DNA of 64,000 nt from Planctomycetes bacterium MalM25. Its GTDB lineage: Bacteria > Planctomycetota > Planctomycetia > Pirellulales > Lacipirellulaceae. The notes under the pieces are model-generated. The model saw only the letters and a program-made list of their open reading frames with translations. It was not told the DNA's origin and made no database searches. Made by a program: the position numbers and the translations under genes. This document shows, in pieces, positions 52,537-61,545 of the stretch (its first letter is position 1; each line of letters begins with the position of its first letter). The stretch lies in NCBI GenBank assembly GCA_007745835.1, contig CP036424.1:2901968-2965967 (forward strand), given 5' to 3'.

Positions 52537-53516
52537 GCCGCGTTGCCGAGTCGATCTACTGGATGAGTCGCTACCTCGAGCGAGCCGAGAATGTCGCCCG
52601 CTTCCTCGACGTGAACGATAACCTCACACTCGGCGAGGGGGGCGACCTCAGCGAGCAGTGGGCGCCCCTGGTCTACACGACCGGTGATCACCAGGCCTAC
52701 AAGAAGCTGTACGGCGAGCCGCGCCGCGACGCCGTGCTCCGCTTCCTTTCCTTCGACCCGAAGAACCCGAACTCGATCCTCTCCTGCGTGGCCAACGCCC
52801 GCGAGAACGCCCGCGGCGTGCGCGAGTCGATCACCGGGCCGATGTGGGAGGAGATCAACAAGTTCCACCTGATGGTCCAGTCGGCGGCAAAGAACCCCCA
52901 GTTCTTGGCCGAGCCCAACCAGTTCTGCGACCAGGTCAAACGCGCCAGCCACTCGGTGATCGGCACGACCGAAGCGACCATGTCGCACAACGACGGCTGG
53001 CACTTCTCGCGCATCGGCCGGCTGCTGGAGCGGGCCGATAAGACCTCTCGGATCCTCGATGTCCAGTACTACCACCTGCTCCCCGCCGTGACCGATGTCG
53101 GATCGACGCTCGACGTGGTCCGCTGGAGCGCCCTGCTGCAATCGGCCAGTGCCCTGACGATGTACCGGCGTGCCCACGGGCGGATCACCCCCGAGCGGGT
53201 GGCAGGTTTCCTCCTTCTCGACCGGGAATTCCCCAGATCGATGCGGTTTAGCCTGATGCGTGTGCAAGACTCCATCGGGGAGATCACCGGCAGCCGACCC
53301 GGCACGTTCAGCTGCCGGAGCGAGCAACTGGCCGGCCGCCTCCGCACGGAGATGGACTACACCGCGGTGGACGACGTCGTCCAGCAAGGGATGCACGAGT
53401 ACGTCGATCGCTTCCAAACCCGGCTGAACGAGATCGGCCAAGCGCTCCAACAAGACTTTTTCACGCTCGACACGGACGCCGAACAACGCCAGATGGCCCC
53501 CCGCTCGTGGCAGTAA
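52530..53516 (+). CDS. Alpha-E domain protein (DUF403)
   Basis: 328 residues, all one alpha-helical alpha-E domain, opening [21 protein letters not shown], the family's conserved start, and later [23 protein letters not shown]. Alpha-E proteins are almost always encoded next to permuted ATP-grasp genes and are thought to be part of the same peptide-ligating complex. It overlaps the upstream gene and probably is translated with it. No catalytic activity is known. Confidence 0.88.
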   Translation: MLSRVAESIYWMSRYLERAENVARFLDVNDNLTLGEGGDLSEQWAPLVYTTGDHQAYKKLYGEPRRDAVLRFLSFDPKNPNSILSCVANARENARGVRESITGPMWEEINKFHLMVQSAAKNPQFLAEPNQFCDQVKRASHSVIGTTEATMSHNDGWHFSRIGRLLERADKTSRILDVQYYHLLPAVTDVGSTLDVVRWSALLQSASALTMYRRAHGRITPERVAGFLLLDREFPRSMRFSLMRVQDSIGEITGSRPGTFSCRSEQLAGRLRTEMDYTAVDDVVQQGMHEYVDRFQTRLNEIGQALQQDFFTLDTDAEQRQMAPRSWQ

Positions 53517-53569
53517 GTACACTGTCGTGACGCCCCCCGCCCGCCTCCAATCGGCCGCTCCCGCCCGCC

Positions 53570-56500
53570 ATGAGTATCCGCGTCGCGCTGCACCACCGGA
53601 CCAGCTACCGGTACGACCGCCCCATCGAACTCGGCCCCCAGGTCATCCGCCTGCGACCGGCGCCGCACGCCCGGACGCCAATCGAGAGCTATTCGCTCGC
53701 GGTCGGTCCTGCGGATCACTTCGTGAATTGGCAGCAGGACCCCTTCGGCAACTACCTGGCGAGGTGCGTCTTCAACGAGCGGGCGACCGAGCTGAGCCTC
53801 ACGGTCGATCTGACCGCTTCGCTCTCGGTGATCAACCCGTTCGATTTCTTCACCGAACCCGCGGCGGAGACCTTCCCTTTCGGCTACGACGACGAGACAC
53901 GCCAGAACCTGAAGCCCTACTTCGCTCTAGCGGAGACGGGACCGGCGCTGCACCAGCTCCTCGGATCGGTTGATCGCACGCCGCGCAAGACGATCGACTT
54001 CTTGGTCGAACTGAACCAACAGCTTGAGCGAGAGATCGATTACACGGTCCGGCTCGAGCCAGGCGTGCAGACCTGTGAAGAGACCCTACGGAAGAAGAGC
54101 GGGTCGTGCCGTGACTCGGCCTGGTTGCTCTGCCAAGTCTTGCGGCACCTGGGTTTTGCAACACGGTTTGTTTCGGGCTACTTGATTCAGCTAACCGCCG
54201 ACCAAGAATCGCTCGATGGCCCTTCGGGACCGGAAGCCGACTTCACCGACCTGCACGCCTGGACCGAGGTCTATCTGCCCGGGGCGGGCTGGGTCGGGCT
54301 CGACCCCACGTCGGGTCTGTTCGCCGGCGAGGGTCACATCCCCCTCGCCTGCACCCCACAGCCGACATCCGCTGCGCCGATCACCGGCGGGCACGAGGAG
54401 TGCGAGGTCGAGTTCGACTTCGAGATGTCGGTGACCCGCGTCCACGAGGACCCGCGGGTCACCAAGCCGTACACCGAGGAGGAGTGGGGGCGGATCGAGG
54501 CGTTGGGGCACCGGATCGACGAGCGGCTGAACGACGCCGACGTGCGACTCACCATGGGTGGCGAACCGACCTTCGTGTCGATCGATGACATGGACGGCGA
54601 CGAGTGGCAGACGGCCGCCGTCGGCCCGACGAAACGCCATTTGGCGGACGACCTGCTGCTGAGGCTCAAGAGCCGCTTCGGCACAGGGGGCTTGCTCCAC
54701 TACGGCCAGGGCAAGTGGTACCCGGGCGAGCAGCTGCCACGGTGGGCCTTCACCTGCTACTGGCGCGCCGACGGGGAGCCGATCTGGGCCAACGAGTCGC
54801 TCCTCGCCCGCGATGGCGTGAGCCACGGGCAGACAGTCGATGACGCCCGCCGCTTCGGCCAGGCCCTCGCCGAGCGTCTCGAGGTGAATCCGGAGCACGT
54901 TGTCGATGGCTTCGAGGACGCCATGTACTACGCTTGGCGTGAGCGGCGGCTGCCGGCCAACGTCAACCCGCGAGACGCGAAGCTCGAAGACCAAGAAGAA
55001 CGCGAGCGGTTGGCCCGCGTTTTCGAGCAGGGACTGACCACCTCGGTCGGGGTTGCGCTGCCCCTCAAGTTCGCTTGGTGGGCGGCCGAACCACGCTGGC
55101 AGAGCGGCGCCTGGGTCGTCCGTTCCGAGGAGATGTTCCTCACGCCAGGCGACTCGCCGATGGGCTACCGCCTACCGATCCAGTCGCTGATGTTCGACGG
55201 CCGGCCCGATCACGCAACGGCGTTCCTCGAGGCCGATCCGTTTGAGCGAGAGCGGCCGTTGGCGGTCCGCGAACAGATGCGGCGGCAGCGACGATCCCCA
55301 GCACTGGCTGGCGTCGCGGGCGGAATCCATGGCCACTTGGGCGGCGGAGACAATGGGTCCGGTCACGCAGCTCCTTATACGGGTGGGAACGGATTCGGCG
55401 GGCCCGGCGTTGACCAACACGAGCCGCAACAATCCAGTAACAACCGTTTGCCGGAGAGCTACCGGCCTTCTAGTTACTCACTCGACGTCGATTACCAAGA
55501 CCCGTCCGAGGTCGTCCGCACCGCGTTGTGCGTCGAGGCACGCGGGGGAACGCTGCACGTCTTCCTCCCGCCGATCGAGCGGTTCGACGTGTTCCTCGAC
55601 TTGATCACGGCGATCGAAGAGACGGCCGAGGAACTTCAAACGCCTCTGGTGATCGAGGGGTACGAGCCCCCGCGAGACAGTCGTCTGAAGCACATCAAGG
55701 TGACGCCCGACCCGGGCGTGATCGAGGTCAACGTCCACCCGGCGGAGAGCTGGGACGAGTTGGTCGATATCACAACCGGCGTGTACGACGACGCCCGCCT
55801 CAGCCGCTTGGGCACGGAGAAGTTCGACCTGGACGGTTCTCACACGGGGACCGGCGGCGGCAACCACGTGGTGCTCGGTGGGCCGACCCCCGCTGACAGC
55901 CCCTGGCTCCGCCGACCCGACCTGCTCAAGAGCTTCCTTGGGTACTGGAACAACCACCCGTCGCTGTCCTACCTGTTCAGCGGAAAGTTCATCGGGCCGA
56001 CCAGCCAGGCGCCCCGTGTCGAAGAGGCACGGGCGGACTCGCTCTATGAACTGAAGATCGCTTTCGAGCAGGTCCGCACTGGCCAGGATTGCCCCCCTTG
56101 GTTGGTGGACCGGATCTTCCGCAACTTGCTGGTCGATGGCACGGGCAACACCCACCGCAGCGAGTTCTGCATCGATAAGCTGTTCTCCCCCGACAGCTCA
56201 TCGGGCCGGCTGGGGCTCGTGGAGTTCCGAGCGTTCGAAATGCCCCCGCACGCGCGGATGAGCCTCACTCAGCAGCTGTTGCTCAGAGCGCTCGTGGCCC
56301 GGTTCTGGGAGACGCCCTACGAGCAGCCGATGGTCTCGTGGGGAACCACGCTGCACGACCGGTGGATGCTGCCGCACTTCGTTTGGCAGGATTTCGAGGA
56401 CGTCCTCGAAGAGACGCGGCGGGCCGGCTTCCCCCTTGAGAACGAGTGGTTCGCTTCCCACCAAGAGTTCCGCTACCCGTTCATCGGCGAGTTCACCCAG

Positions 56501-57016
56501 CGGGGCGTGCGGGTCGAGTTGCGGCGGGCAATCGAGCCCTGGTACGTGCTCGGCGAGGAAGGGTCCGTCGGAGGGACGGCGCGCTACGTCGATTCCTCGG
56601 TCGAGCGGATGCAGGTGAAGGTTTCCGGCATGACCGACCCACGGTATCGCTTGGCGTGCAACGGGAGGGAAGTCCCGCTCCACCCGACCGGCGTCGAGGG
56701 CGAGTTCATCGCCGGCATCCGCTACCGGGCCTGGCAACCGCCCAGTGCGCTGCACCCGACGATCGGCGTCGACGGGCCGCTGACGTTTGACCTCGTCGAT
56801 GATTGGATGGAGCGATCCGCAGGGGGCTGCCAGTACCACGTCGGCCACCCGGGCGGACTGAACCCGACAACCTTCCCGGTCAACGCCCTCGAGGCCGAAA
56901 CCCGGCGGGCGACGCGCTATCTCGCTTTCGGCCACACCGGAGGCGAGGTTATAATCCGGCCCTCCGAACCGAATCCCGAGTTCCCGCTCACGCTCGACCT
57001 CCGCCGCGGCAAGTAA
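53570..57016 (+). CDS. Transglutaminase - DUF2126 fusion protein
   Basis: 1148 residues. Residues 1-95 are a transglutaminase N-terminal domain (HHRTSYRYDRP); the protease-like transglutaminase core has C180 (KSGSCRDSAW), H229 (DLHAW) and D245 (GLDPTSG). The rest, from about 310 (LTMGGEPTFVS), is a DUF2126 domain, described as a glutamine-synthetase-like ligase. The single polypeptide thus combines a peptide-cleaving or transamidating unit and a ligase-like unit. It starts 53 bases after the alpha-E gene and ends two bases before the fused gene. Confidence 0.88.
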   Translation: MSIRVALHHRTSYRYDRPIELGPQVIRLRPAPHARTPIESYSLAVGPADHFVNWQQDPFGNYLARCVFNERATELSLTVDLTASLSVINPFDFFTEPAAETFPFGYDDETRQNLKPYFALAETGPALHQLLGSVDRTPRKTIDFLVELNQQLEREIDYTVRLEPGVQTCEETLRKKSGSCRDSAWLLCQVLRHLGFATRFVSGYLIQLTADQESLDGPSGPEADFTDLHAWTEVYLPGAGWVGLDPTSGLFAGEGHIPLACTPQPTSAAPITGGHEECEVEFDFEMSVTRVHEDPRVTKPYTEEEWGRIEALGHRIDERLNDADVRLTMGGEPTFVSIDDMDGDEWQTAAVGPTKRHLADDLLLRLKSRFGTGGLLHYGQGKWYPGEQLPRWAFTCYWRADGEPIWANESLLARDGVSHGQTVDDARRFGQALAERLEVNPEHVVDGFEDAMYYAWRERRLPANVNPRDAKLEDQEERERLARVFEQGLTTSVGVALPLKFAWWAAEPRWQSGAWVVRSEEMFLTPGDSPMGYRLPIQSLMFDGRPDHATAFLEADPFERERPLAVREQMRRQRRSPALAGVAGGIHGHLGGGDNGSGHAAPYTGGNGFGGPGVDQHEPQQSSNNRLPESYRPSSYSLDVDYQDPSEVVRTALCVEARGGTLHVFLPPIERFDVFLDLITAIEETAEELQTPLVIEGYEPPRDSRLKHIKVTPDPGVIEVNVHPAESWDELVDITTGVYDDARLSRLGTEKFDLDGSHTGTGGGNHVVLGGPTPADSPWLRRPDLLKSFLGYWNNHPSLSYLFSGKFIGPTSQAPRVEEARADSLYELKIAFEQVRTGQDCPPWLVDRIFRNLLVDGTGNTHRSEFCIDKLFSPDSSSGRLGLVEFRAFEMPPHARMSLTQQLLLRALVARFWETPYEQPMVSWGTTLHDRWMLPHFVWQDFEDVLEETRRAGFPLENEWFASHQEFRYPFIGEFTQRGVRVELRRAIEPWYVLGEEGSVGGTARYVDSSVERMQVKVSGMTDPRYRLACNGREVPLHPTGVEGEFIAGIRYRAWQPPSALHPTIGVDGPLTFDLVDDWMERSAGGCQYHVGHPGGLNPTTFPVNALEAETRRATRYLAFGHTGGEVIIRPSEPNPEFPLTLDLRRGK

Positions 57017-57018
57017 GG

Positions 57019-59571
57019 ATGCAGCAACAGGCGCAGTCCGCCGGCCCGACGCCGTCGGCCGCGTCGCTCTTCGGAGGTTACCGGCCCCCGGCCGATTCCT
57101 TCGACGAGATGCTCGCGTCGGACGGCGAGGTGCGTCCCGCGTGGGTTGGCCTCCGTTCGCAGCTGGACCGGATCGGCTCGGCCGAACTCAGCCGTCGGTG
57201 GGTGCGTTCGCAGCGGCTGATCCATGAGAACGGGGTCGCTTACAGCGCTTACGGCGACCCGGAGGAACGCCCTCGGCCCTGGGCGCTCGACCCGGCCCCT
57301 TTGCTCGTGCACGAGAGCGAATGGAACCCGATCGCGGCGGGGCTGCGGCAACGCGCCCGCCTGCTGGAGAGCATCCTCCAAGACCTGCACGGCGAGCAGC
57401 GTCTGATATCGGCCGGCGTGCTGCCGGCGGAGCTGCTGTACCGCCACCCCGCCCACCGGCTGCCCCTGCAACGAGCAGCGGAGTTCGATCCGCGGCCGAT
57501 GCTGCAATTCTACGCGGCCGACCTGGGTCGCTCGGCGGACGGAAAGTGGTGGGTGCTCGCTGACCGCACCGAGGCGCCATCCGGTATCGGCTTTGCCTTA
57601 GAGAACCGCATCGTCACGTCTCGGATGCTGGCCGAGCCGTTCCGCGACCGGCTCGTCAAGCGTCTGGCCCCCTTCTTCACGCGGTTGCGTGATGCGCTCG
57701 AACGCCGCGCACCCGGCCACCGGCCGAACCCGAACATCGCGATCCTGAGCCAGGGCCCCGGTCACCCCAATTACTTCGAAGACGCCTACCTCGCCCGCTA
57801 CCTCGGCTACCTGCTGGTCGAGGGGGGCGACCTGACCGTCCGCGAACGCCGGCTGTGGATGAAAACGCTCGACGGCCTCTCCCCGATCGACGTGCTCGTA
57901 CGCCGACCCAGCACGGCCGACTGCGACCCGCTCGAATTGGGCGGGGTTTCTCCCTCCGGAGTCGCGGGGTTGCTGCAAGCGGAACGCGACGGCGGCCTCC
58001 AAGTCATCAACGCTTGCGGCAGCGGGCTGGTCGAGTCACCCGTCTTCATGGCCTTCATGCCGCGGCTTTGCCAAGCCTTGCTAGAGGAGCCACTGCAGAT
58101 GCCCGGCGTTGCCTCTTGGTGGTGTGGCGAACCCGAATCTCTCGATTTCGTCCTCGAGAACCTCGACAACCTGGTCTTGAAGCGTGCGTACCGCCAGCGG
58201 GGTGAGGAGTCGTTGCTCACCAAGCAACTCCGGGAGACACCTCGCCCTAAACTGATCGAGTTGATCCGACGCGAGCCGCACGCTTACGTCGCCCAAGAAG
58301 AGGTCGTCCGCTCAACCGCACCGGCGTGGGACGATCAGGGTTTCACCCCGGTCCGCGTGGCGATGCGGGCCTTCGCGGTCGCGGGAACCGACGGCTTTGA
58401 GGTCATGCAGGGCGCCCTGGCGCGCACCACCCAGCAGCACGGCTCCTTAGAGACCAGCCTCCTCACGGGCGAGGGGAGCAAGGACGTCTGGGTCTTGGGC
58501 GAGCGCCCGGTCAAGGACGTTTCGCTGCTGCCCAGCGAACAGGAACCGGTCGAACTGGTCAGGATCGGGGCCGAACTCCCGAGCCGCGTCGCGGACAACA
58601 GCTTCTGGCTTGGGCGTTACCTTGAGCGGGCCGACGCGGCGGCGCGACTCGTCCGGATTGTCACCACCAAGCTCACGAGCGAGGACGAGGCAGCCGGGTT
58701 CGTCGAGTTGCCCGCCCTGGTCCGCGGCCTTGCCGAACAAGGCCAGATCGAGCCGGGGCACGCCGTCGAAGCCCTGCGAGATTTGCTCCCAAAGGTCGAG
58801 CGTGCCCTACCGTCGGAGGTGCTATCGACCAAGCAGCCCGGCTCGCTTGGATCCACGGTGCGTTCCCTGTTCGCCGCCGCGGCGCAAGTGCGTGACCGCC
58901 TGTCCCGTGATTCGTGGAGAATCATCCTGCGGATCAACGAGCGTTTCCGCGCGTTGGACGCTGAGAACGCTGACTTGACCGACCTCTTGAACCAGACGGA
59001 TGAACTCATCCTCGACCTCTCCGCCCTGGGCGGCATGGTGGTCGAGAGCATGACGCGTGCCCAGTTCTACCGCTTCCTCGACATCGGCCGCCGCGTCGAA
59101 AGGGCGTTGCAGTCGATCGATCTCTTGCGCGCCACCCTCCTCGACGCGGGGCCACCTAAGCCCGCGTTGCTGGAGTCGCTGCTCGAGGCGGCCGACAGCC
59201 TGATGACCTACCGCTCTCGCTACCGAGCGAACCTCAAGCTGGCCCCGGTGCTCGACCTCCTGCTGACCGACGACTCCAACCCGCGGAGCCTCGCCTGGCA
59301 GCTCGACACGCTCCTGCGTCACGTCGGCAAGTTGCCACGAACGGACGAGTCGACCGGCGACCCCCCTGAGCAGCGTCTCAGCCTCGGCCTCAGCCACGCG
59401 ATCCGCATGGTCGATGTGCAGCAGCTGGCCGAGTCGTACGAGTTGGGGCGACGCGAGCCGCTTGCCTCGTTGCTGGACGACGTCGGCCGCGACCTGCCGA
59501 AGCTGGCCAACGCCCTCGCCTTGAAGTACCTGGCCCACGCCGGCCCGCCCCGGCAGCTGGCGCCGACCTGA
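57019..59571 (+). CDS. Fused circularly permuted ATP-grasp - alpha-E protein
   Basis: 850 residues. The first half (about 20-510) is a permuted ATP-grasp domain with LHGEQRLIS, SGIGFALENR, ILSQGPGHPNYFED and WDDQGFTPVRVA; the second half (about 530-845) is an alpha-E domain starting SRVADNSFWLGRYLERADAAAR. In the ATP-grasp part the segment equal to [12 protein letters not shown] of the first copy reads LKRAYRQRGEE, so the glycine-rich loop is lost. This suggests that the fused copy has a changed or structural role. Starts two bases after the previous stop. Confidence 0.88.
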   Translation: MQQQAQSAGPTPSAASLFGGYRPPADSFDEMLASDGEVRPAWVGLRSQLDRIGSAELSRRWVRSQRLIHENGVAYSAYGDPEERPRPWALDPAPLLVHESEWNPIAAGLRQRARLLESILQDLHGEQRLISAGVLPAELLYRHPAHRLPLQRAAEFDPRPMLQFYAADLGRSADGKWWVLADRTEAPSGIGFALENRIVTSRMLAEPFRDRLVKRLAPFFTRLRDALERRAPGHRPNPNIAILSQGPGHPNYFEDAYLARYLGYLLVEGGDLTVRERRLWMKTLDGLSPIDVLVRRPSTADCDPLELGGVSPSGVAGLLQAERDGGLQVINACGSGLVESPVFMAFMPRLCQALLEEPLQMPGVASWWCGEPESLDFVLENLDNLVLKRAYRQRGEESLLTKQLRETPRPKLIELIRREPHAYVAQEEVVRSTAPAWDDQGFTPVRVAMRAFAVAGTDGFEVMQGALARTTQQHGSLETSLLTGEGSKDVWVLGERPVKDVSLLPSEQEPVELVRIGAELPSRVADNSFWLGRYLERADAAARLVRIVTTKLTSEDEAAGFVELPALVRGLAEQGQIEPGHAVEALRDLLPKVERALPSEVLSTKQPGSLGSTVRSLFAAAAQVRDRLSRDSWRIILRINERFRALDAENADLTDLLNQTDELILDLSALGGMVVESMTRAQFYRFLDIGRRVERALQSIDLLRATLLDAGPPKPALLESLLEAADSLMTYRSRYRANLKLAPVLDLLLTDDSNPRSLAWQLDTLLRHVGKLPRTDESTGDPPEQRLSLGLSHAIRMVDVQQLAESYELGRREPLASLLDDVGRDLPKLANALALKYLAHAGPPRQLAPT

Positions 59572-59588
59572 GCAACGCCGATCCGCCC

Positions 59589-60467
59589 ATGCGTTTCCGC
59601 ATCAACCACACGACACGCTACACCTACAGCGACCCGGTCGCGGTGTGCCACAACCTGGTTCGACTCACGCCTCGGCAGACGAGTCGCCAGACCATCGAGT
59701 CGCACCGGTTGGTCGTTTCGCCCGAACCAGCCGACTTGGTTCAGCGGACCGACGTGCTGGGCAATCGGGTCGGCTACTTCTCGATCCCTCACGCGCACAA
59801 GGGCCTCGCCGTTTCGGCAACCAGCGAGGTGACGGTCAACGATCCGGCCGCTCTGCCCGAGTCGACTCCTGGCTGGGAAGAGATCCGTGAGTCGTTGCGC
59901 AAGCGAGACCACCCCGAAACCGCGGGCGCCTACCGCTTCGTCTTCCCTTCATTGCATGTCACCGACGAGCCGGCACTCCGCGAGTACGCCTCCGAATCGT
60001 TTCACCCGAGCCGTCCGATACTCGAGGCGACACGCGAGCTCACGACACGCATTCACGAGGACTTTAAGTACAGCCCGGCGGCCACGACCGTGAGCACGCC
60101 GATCCTCGAGGCGTTTGAGAAGCGGGCCGGTGTCTGCCAGGACTTCGCCCACCTGCAGACCGCCATGCTCCGATCGCTTGGCTTGGCAGCGAGGTACGTC
60201 AGCGGCTACCTAAGAACCCTCCCCGCCCCTGGTAAGGAACGTCTGGTCGGAACCGACGCGTCGCACGCCTGGCTCGGCGTGTACACCGGCGTGTCCGGTT
60301 GGATCGACTTCGATCCGACGAACGACAGCCTCCCCCGGACCGACCACATCACCCTAGCAATCGGCCGCGACTACGCCGACGTCGCCCCCGTCCAGGGAGT
60401 CTTTGTGGGAGGCGGAACGAACACACTCGATGTCTCGGTCGATGTCGCCCCAATGGCAGAAAGCTAG
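59589..60467 (+). CDS. Transglutaminase-like cysteine peptidase
   Basis: 292 residues with the two-part plan: N-terminal domain (MRFRINHTTRYTYSDPV) and transglutaminase core with C183 (GVCQDFAHL), H226 (DASHAWL) and D242 (DFDPTND), all three catalytic residues present. No signal peptide, so it acts in the cytoplasm with the ATP-grasp products. It may cut or transfer the peptide made by the ligases. It lies 17 bases after the fused gene and is the last in the operon. Confidence 0.9.
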   Translation: MRFRINHTTRYTYSDPVAVCHNLVRLTPRQTSRQTIESHRLVVSPEPADLVQRTDVLGNRVGYFSIPHAHKGLAVSATSEVTVNDPAALPESTPGWEEIRESLRKRDHPETAGAYRFVFPSLHVTDEPALREYASESFHPSRPILEATRELTTRIHEDFKYSPAATTVSTPILEAFEKRAGVCQDFAHLQTAMLRSLGLAARYVSGYLRTLPAPGKERLVGTDASHAWLGVYTGVSGWIDFDPTNDSLPRTDHITLAIGRDYADVAPVQGVFVGGGTNTLDVSVDVAPMAES

Positions 60468-61023
60468 GAAGCCGCGTTCGAGTCAATCGGCCCTGAATCG
60501 CCCAAGAGCGTCGTAGCATGCTCGACCAGGGGAATCCCCCAGCGCGACACCGCTTCTCCAGTGTCCCGCCAACGGTCCCTCGGCAAGTACCAACGGGTTA
60601 CGACCCGAGGCTTGTCGCCTGAAGCCGGGACTACAAGGCGAAGCAGAATGCGAAGCGATGCTACCCGCTGACAAACCGGCCTACCCGCACGCCAGCTGCC
60701 CAGATCCTTTCAGTATGCAGAGCCATCAAGTGACCACGGCTGGATTCCAGGGATCGCAGCATTTTCCGGGGAATAGCGATCTCGGCAAGGGCACTGGCAC
60801 AGATTCCGGCACACCTGAGGACGGTGGGCCCGAATGACCACAGGTGTACAAAAGGGTGGACATCCGCCATTGCGGCGATTTGCTGAATGGGGCAGATTGC
60901 CGCCGCACGCTTCGACGAGCCATGCGTGCGACCCCAAGGCCACGGAATCGGCCAGTCTTCCGCAAGACTACCCGGCTCACACACGCCGCACCTGCGGCAT
61001 GACCCTCGGGGAGCGATTCCAAG
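60468..61023. other. 556-base region without a recognised gene
   Basis: Bridges the peptide-ligase operon and the mobile region. Reading frames on both strands overlap the small gene at 61024 and lack normal codon bias. Composition is mixed. No terminator, tRNA end or attachment site was recognised, although a decayed integration border here would fit the mobile genes that follow. Confidence 0.4.
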
Positions 61024-61203
61024 ATGGCAGATGCATTCCAGAGCCCACTTCTGACCCTGCGCGAGGCGGCCGAGTATCTCCGGATCTCCCACTCCACGCT
61101 CGAGGTCTTCAAGCGAAAGGGGCTGATCAAGACGATTCGGCTTGGCGGTGCGGTGCGTGTTCACCGCGACGAGCTCGAAAGGATCTTGCGTGAGGGACTC
61201 TGA
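61024..61203 (+). CDS. Excisionase/AlpA-like HTH protein
   Basis: 59 residues, starting MADAFQSPLLTLREAAEYLR and continuing with I-S-H-S-T-L-E-V-F-K-R-K-G-L-I-K. The pattern L-T-x-x-E-A-A-x-Y-L-x-I-S-x-x-T-L is the helix-turn-helix of MerR/AlpA-type excisionases (HTH_17), with a short beta wing (I-R-L-G-G-A-V-R-V-H-R) and a closing helix. Such proteins assist excision of phages or integrative elements. No integrase is nearby. A G-rich site (GGGGAG) stands about 11 bases before the ATG. Confidence 0.75.
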   Translation: MADAFQSPLLTLREAAEYLRISHSTLEVFKRKGLIKTIRLGGAVRVHRDELERILREGL

Positions 61204-61206
61204 TCC

Positions 61207-61422
61207 ATGCGCACAGCATCCGATGACGCCCTGATCGAAGCGGCGCGGCGTGCCGTAGAGCTTCGCGTGATGACCCCACGCCAAGCCGCGGAGCACTACG
61301 GCGTGGAGCTGGCCGAGATCGCATCGACTAGCAAGGCGCGGCGTTGCCCCACGTGCGGGGCGGTGTTGCGCGAGAGAGGGAACACGGCCGCGGCGCTGAA
61401 GCGTCTCGCGGCGAGCGCATAG
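61207..61422 (+). CDS. Small protein with one CxxC knuckle
   Basis: 71 residues beginning MRTASDDALIEAARRAVELRVM, predicted helical, then a C-P-T-C pair near residue 48 that could bind half a zinc site. Three bases after the excisionase-like gene, so probably the same transcript. No family recognised; it may belong to the same eroded mobile element. Confidence 0.5.
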   Translation: MRTASDDALIEAARRAVELRVMTPRQAAEHYGVELAEIASTSKARRCPTCGAVLRERGNTAAALKRLAASA

Positions 61423-61512
61423 AAAAGCCGCCGGCCCATAGAGCGGATTGCTCTTTGACGTGACCGTCGAGTGGATTAGGAATCGGTATCCCATGAAGAG
61501 GAGACCGATAGC

Positions 61513-61545
61513 ATGGCGGCCTACTCAGCGGACCTGCGCGAGCGG
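61513..61545 (+). pseudogene. IS630-type transposase start fragment
   Basis: GAGGAG at 61498-61503 is followed by an ATG and the residues MAAYSADLRER, the usual opening of IS630-family transposases. Homology then stops: the next codons belong to the antisense end of the IS4 transposase. The junction is at about 61540-61546. This reads as the 5' stub of an IS630 copy cut by another element. The identification rests on eleven residues and a ribosome binding site. Confidence 0.45.

Noticed and set aside
60661-61494. 277-codon minus-strand frame in the mobile region
   Set aside because: It runs antisense through the excisionase-like and CxxC genes, which have better start sites and motif support.
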